Origin: CAZTDU01 sp050248795
Lineage (GTDB): Bacteria; Pseudomonadota; Gammaproteobacteria; Burkholderiales; SG8-39
NCBI GenBank assembly: GCA_050248795.1
Contig: JBFWRS010000004.1
Location: 71,509-135,508, forward strand
DNA length: 64,000 bases
Direction of reading: 5' to 3'
The notes under the pieces were generated by a model. The model saw nothing but the letters and a program-made list of their open reading frames with translations. It was not told the DNA's origin and ran no database searches. This document shows positions 35,974 to 43,377 of this stretch, piece after piece (positions within the stretch are counted from its first letter, which is position 1; each line of letters opens with the position of its first letter). The position numbers were made by a program, and so were the translations under genes.

Positions 35974-36410
35974 GCAGCAACACCAAGGGCAGCGTGCTGG
36001 TCGCGCTGCAGTTCGTGCTGCTCGGCTGGCTGGTCTGGCCGTTCACGCCGCAGCAATGGACGCCGCTCGCGCTCGCATTCGCCGCCGGCGCGCTCGCGGT
36101 GGGCGTGTGGACGCTGGCGCACAACCGGCCGGGCAACTTCAATGTCCATCCCGAGCCGCATGCGCGCGGCAGGCTGGTGACCGGCGGGCCGTACCGCTAC
36201 ATGCGCCACCCGATGTACACCGCGGTGCTGCTGTTCGCCGCCGCCGAAGTCGCTGCCTACATGGACCCGTGGAAGCTGCTGGCCTCGGCGCTGCTTTTCG
36301 CGGTGCTGCTGGGCAAGGCGGTGATCGAGGAAGCGCGCCTCGCCGATCGCTACCCCGGGTACGCCGCCTACGCCACGCGCGTGAAGCGCTTCGTACCCTG
36401 GCTGCTGTAG
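35970..36410 (+). CDS. Isoprenylcysteine carboxyl methyltransferase/PEMT-like membrane protein
   Basis: A 146-aa membrane protein with about four helices and the ICMT/PEMT motif GRLVTGGPYRYMRHPMYTAVLL followed by the EEARLADRYPGYAAYATRVKRFVPW tail, which binds SAM. The bacterial members' substrates are mostly unknown. It is the last gene of a coupled set (Sel1, disulfide reductase, hydrolase, ICMT). Confidence 0.85.
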   Translation: MSSNTKGSVLVALQFVLLGWLVWPFTPQQWTPLALAFAAGALAVGVWTLAHNRPGNFNVHPEPHARGRLVTGGPYRYMRHPMYTAVLLFAAAEVAAYMDPWKLLASALLFAVLLGKAVIEEARLADRYPGYAAYATRVKRFVPWLL

Positions 36411-36420
36411 CGGCGGCGCC

Positions 36421-38142
36421 TCAGGCGGCGAGCGCGCCGGCGTCCCAGACCGTCCTGCCCGCGAACACAGTGCGCAGCACGCGCGAGTCGCGCAGTTCTT
36501 CGAGCGGACATTCGATCGGGTCGCGGTCGACGATGGCCAGGTCGGCGTGGTGGCCGGGGGCGAGCGAGCCGATATCCGGCCAGTGCATCACGCGCGCCGC
36601 GTCGCGCGTCATCATCGCCAGGGCCTCGATGCGCGTGATGCGCTGGTCCGGCCCGAGGTTGCGGTAGCCGGTTTCGCCGAACTCGTGGGTGAGCGAGAGC
36701 TGGATCTGCTCCCAGGCGTTCTTCGGGCCCCAGTCGCTGCCGCCGCCCACCGGCATCTCGCGGTCGAAGAAGCGCCGCAGCGGCAGGATGTCCTTGAGCA
36801 CTTCGCGGCCCATGCTGCGCATCATCATCGCGCCTTCGCCCCAGCCGAAGGTCATCGAAGTGGTGTGGCAGAAGTTGAGCCGCTTGTAGCGCTCGACCTG
36901 CTCGCGCTCGATGGTGGTGGCGTGCGCGAGCACCCAGTTCAGCAACGCGATGTCGTGGTCCGCTGCGACGCGTTCGAGCAGGGCCAGCACCTCCTCGTGA
37001 GCGCCGGTGCCCATGGCGAGGATGTTCAGGCGCAGGCGCTTTTGCGCACAGAAGCGCATCACGTACTCGGCCTTTTCCGGCGTGATGTGGCGGTGGCCAT
37101 GGCTGATGCGACCGTAGACGTCGAGGTAGGGGCGCTTCATCATCTGCGCGCCGCCCATGCAGTAGCCGTCCCACATGATGGTGATGCCGTTGAAGCGCAT
37201 CAGCTCGTCCTGCAGGTCTATCGTCGCCGCGGCGCGCTCCAGGCGCGCGATGAAATCCTCCATGCGCCGCGGCCGGCTCCAGGGCATGCCGTAGGCCTCC
37301 GCTTCCTGCGAGGCGAGCACGCGCATCTCGAGCGTGCCCTCGCGGCGCATCTCGCGGTAGGCGTCGATTAGCACCTTGTCCATCATGTGGTTCTCGTAGA
37401 CGCCGGTCACGCCCTGCTTATGGAAGGCGCCGATCGCAGTGCGCGTGCCGGGGACGAGGTGCTCGTTCTTCAGGAACGGAATCCGGCGCCAGATCGAGTC
37501 GTTGTAGTCGTCGTAGGCGTAGTAGTTGGTGACCGAGCCCGAAATGCGGCCCGTGGGCCGGCCCTCGGCGTCCTTTTCGATCCAGACGTTGCCGGCGCGC
37601 TCGGGCGTGTCTCGCCCGATGCCGACCAGCTCGAGCGCCTTCGAGTTGAACGCCATGCTGCTCGGGCGCACCGGCCCCCAGGCCTGGATCACGATCGGGT
37701 GTACGGCGCTGGCACGGTCCAGCGAGTGTCGGTCGGGCAGTACGCCTTCTTCAAGGTCGCGGAACGAGCGCCGGTGGAAGAAGTGCGGCTCGCCCACCGG
37801 CGTGGCCTGGATCCATTCGCCGGCCGGCTCTCGCTGCGCACGCGCGGTGAGCCGCGCGACGATCTCGGCATGGTTGCGGCAGTCCCACAGCTTGACCAGC
37901 GGTTCCTCGAGCGAGCCGTAGTGCAGCAGGTGCGGGTGCGTATCGAGTAGCCCGGGCACCATCGATGCGCCGCCGAGATCCAACTTTCGCGTCCCAGCGG
38001 GCGCAAGTCGTTCGACATCGCGCCGCGATCCGGTGGCGACGATGCGCCCGGCGTCGACGAGGAGCGCCTCGGCAACGGTATCGGCGCTGTCCATGGTGTG
38101 GATGCGACCGCCGTGGAACAGCACCGCCTGTTCGCCGCTCAT
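36421..38142 (-). CDS. Metal-dependent amidohydrolase (COG1574 type)
   Basis: A 573-aa TIM-barrel hydrolase. The N-terminal beta domain is HGGRIHTMDSADTVAEALLVDAGRIVATG, the metal site is DTHPHLLH, and the C-terminal part has SDWGPKNAWEQI and the IGSLAPGHHADLAIVDRDP segment typical of the superfamily. The substrate is unknown. The start at 38142 (MSGEQAVLF) was preferred to one 30 nt upstream because the -10 TATACT ends 8 nt before it. Confidence 0.85.
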   Translation of the reverse strand: MSGEQAVLFHGGRIHTMDSADTVAEALLVDAGRIVATGSRRDVERLAPAGTRKLDLGGASMVPGLLDTHPHLLHYGSLEEPLVKLWDCRNHAEIVARLTARAQREPAGEWIQATPVGEPHFFHRRSFRDLEEGVLPDRHSLDRASAVHPIVIQAWGPVRPSSMAFNSKALELVGIGRDTPERAGNVWIEKDAEGRPTGRISGSVTNYYAYDDYNDSIWRRIPFLKNEHLVPGTRTAIGAFHKQGVTGVYENHMMDKVLIDAYREMRREGTLEMRVLASQEAEAYGMPWSRPRRMEDFIARLERAAATIDLQDELMRFNGITIMWDGYCMGGAQMMKRPYLDVYGRISHGHRHITPEKAEYVMRFCAQKRLRLNILAMGTGAHEEVLALLERVAADHDIALLNWVLAHATTIEREQVERYKRLNFCHTTSMTFGWGEGAMMMRSMGREVLKDILPLRRFFDREMPVGGGSDWGPKNAWEQIQLSLTHEFGETGYRNLGPDQRITRIEALAMMTRDAARVMHWPDIGSLAPGHHADLAIVDRDPIECPLEELRDSRVLRTVFAGRTVWDAGALAA

Positions 38143-38150
38143 GACGGAAA

Positions 38151-38158
38151 AGTATACT
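38151..38158. promoter_or_regulatory. Symmetric divergent -10 (amidohydrolase / acyl-CoA ligase)
   Basis: AGTATACT is a perfect 8-bp palindrome that gives TATACT on both strands. The minus copy ends 8 nt before the amidohydrolase ATG (38142). The plus copy (38153-38158) ends 28 nt before the ligase ATG (38187). Confidence 0.6.
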
Positions 38159-38186
38159 GGAGCACGCTGCACGAACAGCGGTACCG

Positions 38187-39752
38187 ATGCGGAGGCAGGG
38201 CTTGCTGATCACCGAGTTTCTCTGGCACAACGAACGCCACCGCGGCGCGAAGGCCGCATTCGTTTCCGCCGCGGGCAGCCTCAGCAATGCGCAGTTCGCC
38301 GCGCGCGTGCGCAGGCTCGGCCATGCGCTGCGCGCGCTGGGCATACAGCCGCGGCAGCACGTTGCCGTGCTGTGCAGCACATCTCCAGAGCACCAGGAAG
38401 TCATCTTCGCGCTGTCGGCGATCGGCGCGGTGTGGGTGCCGCTGAACACGCGCCTGTCGGCGCGAGAACTCACTTTCATCATCGAGAACGCCGAGGCGGT
38501 GGCGCTGGTCTATTCTGCGGACATGGCCGTGCTGGCCGAGGAGATCGGCAAGGCGGGGCAACTCGCAACCTGGGTCGGCCTGGGCGACAAGTCGACGCTG
38601 GGCCATGCGCACGAGGCGCTGATCGCGCGCGGCGCCGACAGCGCGGTCGCGCCCGGGATCACGCCCGACGACCTATTCGCGCTGATGTACACCAGCGGCA
38701 CTACCGGCCTGCCCAAGGGGGTGATGCTGACGCACCGGCAGTTCTTCTTCGGTACCGTGTGCAGTACGCTGGTGCTGCGGCCGGCCGAGGACGACGTGAA
38801 GCTGCAGCTCCTGCCGCAGTTCCATGCCGGCGGGCAGATCTGGCAACTCGCCTACATGGCCGCGGGCGCGACCATCGCCACCATCCCAAAGTTCGACGTC
38901 GACGGCGTGCTCGACGCCATCGACGGCCTGGGCGTGAGTGCGGTGGGCTTCGTACCGTCGATGCTGACCATGCTGCTCGAATCGCCGCGCATCGCCGGCA
39001 CCGATTTCAGCCGCCTGCGCCGCGTGATCTACGGCGCAGCGCCGATCCCCGAGGACCGCCTGTCGCGCGCCATGCAGGTGATGCGCGCGGCGGGCTTCCA
39101 GCAGACCTACGGCCTTACCGAGGCGGGCGTGCTCTCCAGCGTGCTGGGCGAGGCCGACCACCTGCGCGGCCTGCGCGAGAACCCCGCGATCCTGCGCTCC
39201 TGCGGCCGGCAGATGCTGGGCTACACCATGGAGGTGGTGGACGAATCAGGCGCGCCGCTGCCGGATGGCACGGTGGGCGAAATGGCGATCCGCTCGGACA
39301 GCCTGATGCGCGGCTACTGGAAGCATCCCGACGCGACGGCGAAGAGCCTGGTCGACGGCTGGCTGCGCACAGGCGACCTGGCGTATCGCGATGCCGAGGG
39401 CTACTACTTCCTCGTCGACCGCAAGACCGACATGATCATTTCCGGCGGCGAGAACGTCTACCCGATCGAGGTCGAGAACGTGATCTCGGCGCACCCGGCC
39501 GTTCTGGAAGTGGCGGTGATCGGCGTGCCGGATGCGCGCTGGGGCGAGGCGGTGAAGGCGGTGGTGGTGCCGCGCGAGGGCGAAAGCCCCGCCGCCGAGG
39601 CGATCATCGCCTACTGCCGCGGCAAGCTCGGCGGCTTCAAGATTCCCAAGAGCGTCGACTTCACCGACCGCATCCCGCGCAACGCCTCGGGCAAGATCAC
39701 CAAGAACGTGCTGCGCGCGCCTTACTGGGAAGGCAAGTCGCGGCGGATCTGA
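38187..39752 (+). CDS. Fatty-acid/aromatic acyl-CoA ligase (AMP-forming)
   Basis: A 521-aa adenylate-forming enzyme. The AMP/P-loop motif is LMYTSGTTGLPKGVMLTH, then the QTYGLTEAG motif, GWLRTGDLAYRD, the hinge DRKTDMIISGGENVYPIEVE and the C-terminal catalytic Lys in PRNASGKITKNVLR. It activates an organic acid to its CoA thioester. The chain length or ring specificity cannot be told. The divergent amidohydrolase gene may act in the same pathway. Confidence 0.92.
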   Translation: MRRQGLLITEFLWHNERHRGAKAAFVSAAGSLSNAQFAARVRRLGHALRALGIQPRQHVAVLCSTSPEHQEVIFALSAIGAVWVPLNTRLSARELTFIIENAEAVALVYSADMAVLAEEIGKAGQLATWVGLGDKSTLGHAHEALIARGADSAVAPGITPDDLFALMYTSGTTGLPKGVMLTHRQFFFGTVCSTLVLRPAEDDVKLQLLPQFHAGGQIWQLAYMAAGATIATIPKFDVDGVLDAIDGLGVSAVGFVPSMLTMLLESPRIAGTDFSRLRRVIYGAAPIPEDRLSRAMQVMRAAGFQQTYGLTEAGVLSSVLGEADHLRGLRENPAILRSCGRQMLGYTMEVVDESGAPLPDGTVGEMAIRSDSLMRGYWKHPDATAKSLVDGWLRTGDLAYRDAEGYYFLVDRKTDMIISGGENVYPIEVENVISAHPAVLEVAVIGVPDARWGEAVKAVVVPREGESPAAEAIIAYCRGKLGGFKIPKSVDFTDRIPRNASGKITKNVLRAPYWEGKSRRI

Positions 39753-39761
39753 GGAGGCGTT

Positions 39762-40136
39762 TCAGGCTGCGCGTTTGAGCGCGTAGTTCCGCACCAGTAC
39801 TTCCGCGGAGATGTCGAGACCGGCGGCGAGCTTTCGGATCATCTCCAGAGATAGTGGACGGACGCGGTTAAGCACTTCCGCGACACGGGCCCGCGAACCG
39901 ATGAATGGCTCAAGGTCCTTTCGCGCAAGGCTGCGCGCCTCCATGATGTGGAGCAGGAAGTCGACCGGATCTGGGTCTGGTATCGGGTAGTGCGTGCGCT
40001 CGTACGCCTCCACCAGCAGCACGAGCACTTCCAGCCTGTCTGCTTCGGGTGAGCCCTCCGGTGCCTCCCACAGTGCTTCCACTTCCTTCAGGGCGGCCTG
40101 GTGTTCTCGCTTCGTTCTAATCGGCTTGAGTTCCAT
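39762..40136 (-). CDS. higA: HigA-type antitoxin
   Basis: A 124-aa antitoxin. The N-terminal half (MELKPIRTKREHQAALKEVEALWEAPEG) is the toxin-binding and dimer region; the C-terminal half (FLLHIMEARSLARKDLEPFIGSRARVAEVLNRVRPLSLEMIRKLA) is an HTH_3/XRE-like DNA-binding domain. The family is often annotated as a transcriptional regulator next to HigB. It lies 10 nt after higB. Confidence 0.88.
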   Translation of the reverse strand: MELKPIRTKREHQAALKEVEALWEAPEGSPEADRLEVLVLLVEAYERTHYPIPDPDPVDFLLHIMEARSLARKDLEPFIGSRARVAEVLNRVRPLSLEMIRKLAAGLDISAEVLVRNYALKRAA

Positions 40137-40146
40137 GACTTTTACC

Positions 40147-40440
40147 TCAAACGGTTGTCGCATCGACCCGGTCGTACTCGCGGTGCGTGCCGACGAACCG
40201 GATGAATACCAGTCGACGGCTGTAGCGCACAGCCACGATCAACCGGTAGTCGTTGCCCTTGATATTGAACACGACACGGTCGTTCGCCACGAAGCTCGCG
40301 TTGCCGTAGTCCGCCTTGATGTCGGCCGGCTTGCACCAATCGGCGCGGCTGGCAAGGGCGTACCACGCTCTCAGCGGAACTTCGGAATCGGGGCGCCTTG
40401 TCCAGAACTCCCGCAGCGTCCGCAACGCGATGACCCGCAT
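40147..40440 (-). CDS. higB: HigB-type mRNA interferase toxin
   Basis: A 97-aa RelE-superfamily toxin. MRVIALRTLREFWTRRPDSEVPLRAWY, then ADIKADYGNASFVANDRVVFNIKGNDYRLIVAV and the end FVGTHREYDRVDATTV match the HigB/HigB-2 pattern with C-terminal catalytic His/Tyr. The ATG at 40440 lies 5 nt after TAGATT (-10-like); an in-frame GTG 15 nt upstream is less likely. Confidence 0.88.
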   Translation of the reverse strand: MRVIALRTLREFWTRRPDSEVPLRAWYALASRADWCKPADIKADYGNASFVANDRVVFNIKGNDYRLIVAVRYSRRLVFIRFVGTHREYDRVDATTV

Positions 40441-40455
40441 GCGACAATCTAGCAC

Positions 40456-40472
40456 GCTCCCAAATGGGGAGC
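40456..40472. promoter_or_regulatory. Probable higBA operator
   Basis: GCTCCC-AAATG-GGGAGC, perfect 6-bp arms with a 5-nt spacer, lies 16-32 nt upstream of the higB ATG and directly behind the -10-like TAGATT. HigA proteins autoregulate through such palindromes; the assignment is by position. Confidence 0.5.
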
Positions 40473-40494
40473 AAGCGTGGCGGCTCGCCTTCCT

Positions 40495-41118
40495 TCAACC
40501 CCGGAAAATATCCTTGAGCTGCTTCGTCGGCATGGCATCGGCCATCCAGGCGAAGCTGCCGTTGTCCTTCAGGTCGCGCGCGGCCTTCATGAACTCGCCC
40601 ATGGCCACGCGCGACAGCGCACCGCCGATGCTGATCCTGCGCACGCCCAGGGCCTCGAGGTCCTGCACCGTGCTGCCCTTCGCCACCCAGCCCATGAGGA
40701 CGTTGACGGGCTTGCTGACAGATTTCACCACGGTGCGCACGTCGTCCAGGCTGTTGAGGCCGGGTGCGTAGAGCACGTCCGCGCCGGCTTTCTCGAAGGC
40801 CTGCAGCCGCCGGATGATGTCATCGAGGTCGGGCGAGCCGTGCAGCAGGTTCTCGGCGCGCGCGGTAAAGGTGAAGGGGAAGGGCAGCGCCCGCGCCGCC
40901 TCGACCGCCGCCTGCACGCGCTCGACGGCGAGGTTGAAGTCGTAGATGGGCTTGGCCTTGTCGCCGGTCGAATCCTCGATCGAGCCGCCGACGATGCCCA
41001 CCGCAGCCGCGTCCGTGATCATTCGTGCCGCTACGCGCGGGTCATGCGCATAGCCGTTCTCCAGGTCCGCGCTCACCGGCAGGTCGGTGGCATCGCAGAG
41101 CACGCGGCAGTTCTCCAT
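40495..41118 (-). pseudogene. 5'-truncated isocitrate lyase/PEP mutase-family gene
   Basis: 207 codons matching the C-terminal three quarters of the family: DATDLPVSADLENGYAHDP (Mg site), GGSIEDSTGD, FTARAENLL, GADVLYAPGL and RRISIGGALSRVAMGEF. The first 70-90 residues, which include the NPWDxxSA and TTSxG segments and part of the active site, are missing. No related sequence lies in 41119-41228 in any frame. The in-frame ATG at 41118 has no SD. It was probably truncated when the neighbouring accessory genes arrived; function is unlikely. Confidence 0.7.
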
Positions 41119-41193
41119 GGGAAGTCATTTCGTTCGGAGTCCTCCGTTCCTTCTCTCCCGGATTCTGGCACGTACCGAGCGCAAGGAGTCTCG

Positions 41194-41199
41194 TGTAAT
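41194..41199 (+). promoter_or_regulatory. -10 element of the secreted-protein gene
   Basis: TGTAAT, 5 of 6 matches, 29 nt before the ATG at 41229; a weak SD AAGGAA lies just before the start. Confidence 0.45.
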
Positions 41200-41228
41200 C
41201 TGCGTCCGGAATCGCACTTAAGGAAAAA

Positions 41229-42167
41229 ATGGGGAAATTGAAACTCGCATGCCGGGACGGCATTTTCTTGTGCGCGCTCCTCGCGGCGCCGCAGGCCTGG
41301 GGAGAAGTCTGCCAGCGGGAGTTCGACGTGGTTAAGGCGGCGTATGCGGCGCAGGGGACCACCAATCTGCAGCCCCACGTCGCCACCGACATGAGCGCGT
41401 TAAATGCGTGCACGCCTCGGGGGATCGAAGGCTCTCGTGAAGCTATCAGCAGAATCCGGAGCAATCTGCCGCGCATGGAGGGGGAGCGCAATGCCGCGAG
41501 CGGCACCGCGCGCCTGTATCGAGACACCGAACTCAAGTTGGGACTCCTGAACCTGTGTCGGGCTCAGAATTATGTGAACCGCTGTTCTGGGGCGACGTCG
41601 GTACGGCCCGCGACAGTTGCACCGGCCGCACCGTCCAGGCCTGCGGTGCAGGCCTCTCCCGCGCAACAGCCGTCGGCGCCGAGACCTGCACCTGCAATCG
41701 CCGAGGTTCCGCTGCCGGAGAATGCGCTCGGCATCAAGCCTCAGGAGGCCGCCGAACGTGCGGCGAACAGGCAGAGAGCAGTGGACGCAAAGCGCAAGTT
41801 CCATCCTCGGCGCCATGTGCCCGCTGCCGAGGCGAGCAAGTGCCTCACGCTGCAGACGGGGCCCGGCTATGGCGGCTTCGTCAACAGCTGCAATTACGCA
41901 GTCGAATTCGTGTTCTGCAACGTCCAGCCGAAAAAGGACAGCTGGGGCGAAGCGTTCGACTGCGACAAGGGCCAGCAGGGTGCCTGGCAGGTGGGGCCGC
42001 TGCGCAAGGTGGGAATGCACACCAAGGGTGCCGGACGTGTGAACTGGTTCGCCTGCCGTTGGGGCGAGACCCTCGGTAAACCCGACGGCGTTTCGCCGGC
42101 GGATGTGGAGTACCGCGCGCAGGAGCGGCAGCTTTTCGGCCGCTGCGCGCAGTGGGGGGCGGGTTGA
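41229..42167 (+). CDS. Secreted Cys-rich hypothetical protein
   Basis: A 312-aa protein with a signal peptide (MGKLKLACRDGIFLCALLAAPQAWG). The first domain (about 26-120) has spaced Cys residues (C28, C61, C109, C119). A Pro/Ala-rich linker (about 125-165) and a second Cys-rich domain follow (KCLTLQTGPGYGGFVNSCNYAVEFVFCN, then FDCDKGQQGAWQVGP and VNWFACRWGE). The family is not recognised. Codon use looks less GC-biased than in flanking genes, suggesting transfer. It overlaps or abuts the dead-protease gene. Confidence 0.75.
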   Translation: MGKLKLACRDGIFLCALLAAPQAWGEVCQREFDVVKAAYAAQGTTNLQPHVATDMSALNACTPRGIEGSREAISRIRSNLPRMEGERNAASGTARLYRDTELKLGLLNLCRAQNYVNRCSGATSVRPATVAPAAPSRPAVQASPAQQPSAPRPAPAIAEVPLPENALGIKPQEAAERAANRQRAVDAKRKFHPRRHVPAAEASKCLTLQTGPGYGGFVNSCNYAVEFVFCNVQPKKDSWGEAFDCDKGQQGAWQVGPLRKVGMHTKGAGRVNWFACRWGETLGKPDGVSPADVEYRAQERQLFGRCAQWGAG

Positions 42168-42184
42168 ACGCCCTGCAGTCCGTG

Positions 42185-42997
42185 ATGCACGTACTGCAAC
42201 GGCTATGGATGGCGGCGGCGTTGAGCGTCGCGGGGGCTCCGGCTGCCTGGGCGATCGGCGGCGGGGAGAACTTGAAGCCTGAGAATTACGTGCACACCGG
42301 CCTGCTCGGCCTTCAAGTCACTTTCCAGGGGAGGTCCACTACTTGCACCGCGACGATGGTGAATGACGGCACGGTGCTGACGGCAGCGAGCTGCTTCGAT
42401 GGCGTGCCTCAGGGCGCGCAGGCGGCGGTCACGCTAGTGCGCGGCCCGGACCTCAATGCGCCTGATGCGATTCGCATGGAGGTACCCATGGAGCAGGTGG
42501 TGCTCCACCCGGAGTATCGGGAGAGCAGGGGGGCACGGCGCGACTTCGCGGTTTTGAAGCTGCGCTTGCGGGTTCCGGGGACTGCGAGGGTCCACCTTCC
42601 CCGGCCGCTGGCAAGTTTCGCTGCTGACTATTACGGCTTCTCTGGTTATGGTTCGGACGCCGTCGGCTTTGCGGGCGTGCTGAAGAAAATCTTCGCTACC
42701 AAAGCAGATGTCGACGCGGCGGCGACCGCGCATGGCGATTACCTGGTGTTTCGGCATGCCCGCGGTGTTGGGACATGCGAAGGTGATGCCGGCGGGCCGG
42801 TGGTCGTCAACTTCTCCGACACTCTCTATCTGGTCGGTATCAACGCCCCCGTACCAGCGGGCGACGAAAAGTGCCCGGGCCGCAGCCGCGTACTCAAGCT
42901 CGCGCCTGCAATCGAGTGGCTGCAATGGCTCATGCAGTCAGACCAGGCGCCGCCCCCGGATGATCCGAAGGTGGCGGGCGGGGGTGGCAAGCCGTGA
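42185..42997 (+). CDS. Trypsin-fold pseudoprotease, secreted
   Basis: A 270-aa S1-family protein with signal peptide MHVLQRLWMAAALSVAGAPAAWA. The fold is recognisable: TCTATMVNDGTVLTAASC, then RRDFAVLKL, then CEGDAGGPVVVNF. However the catalytic His is Ser69 (TAASC for TAAHC) and the nucleophile Ser is Ala202 (GDAGGP for GDSGGP). Only Asp120 of the triad remains. It should be inactive and may bind or inhibit. A TTG at 42164 overlapping the previous stop (TTGA) is an alternative start. Confidence 0.82.
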   Translation: MHVLQRLWMAAALSVAGAPAAWAIGGGENLKPENYVHTGLLGLQVTFQGRSTTCTATMVNDGTVLTAASCFDGVPQGAQAAVTLVRGPDLNAPDAIRMEVPMEQVVLHPEYRESRGARRDFAVLKLRLRVPGTARVHLPRPLASFAADYYGFSGYGSDAVGFAGVLKKIFATKADVDAAATAHGDYLVFRHARGVGTCEGDAGGPVVVNFSDTLYLVGINAPVPAGDEKCPGRSRVLKLAPAIEWLQWLMQSDQAPPPDDPKVAGGGGKP

Positions 42998-43105
42998 GGT
43001 GGGAACTTCGGTTCGCGGAACGAACGTGCCGCTAGATTCAGTGCCGGGGCTGGCTGAGTCGTAGACGAAAACTAGTCCGACCTAGAGCGGTCACCAGGGG
43101 TCATA

Positions 43106-43288
43106 TCAGTCTGGGTCTGCATTTAACAGAGGCGACTGCGAGCCGGCATAAGTTGCGGGCGCTTCACGGGCCATGTACGTGAACGCGCAGAGCTCCTCCA
43201 GCCATCGAAGCTTGTCGATGTCAGGCACCTGCATGTAGGCCCGGATACGGTCTTCGGTGATCTGGTACGAAAAGTCGTTTTCGTTCAT
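43106..43288 (-). CDS. Small acidic protein, possible TA-type component
   Basis: A 60-aa protein: MNENDFSYQITEDRIRAYMQV, then PDIDKLRWLEELCAFTY and a disordered tail. It resembles short hypothetical proteins that accompany toxin-like genes, with the KLRWLEEL helix, but no partner ORF is seen here. An in-frame ATG 69 nt upstream (43357) would add a basic N-terminus. It lies in the accessory interval between the dead protease and glnS, downstream of glnS on the same strand. Confidence 0.45.
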   Translation of the reverse strand: MNENDFSYQITEDRIRAYMQVPDIDKLRWLEELCAFTYMAREAPATYAGSQSPLLNADPD

Positions 43289-43377
43289 GTTGCTTGTCCA
43301 CAGCGTAAGGTTCGTTCCGGACTTTGGCTTGTTGATGTTGTGGCGCTTGACAGCCATCGATCGCTGTCGTCCAGCGG

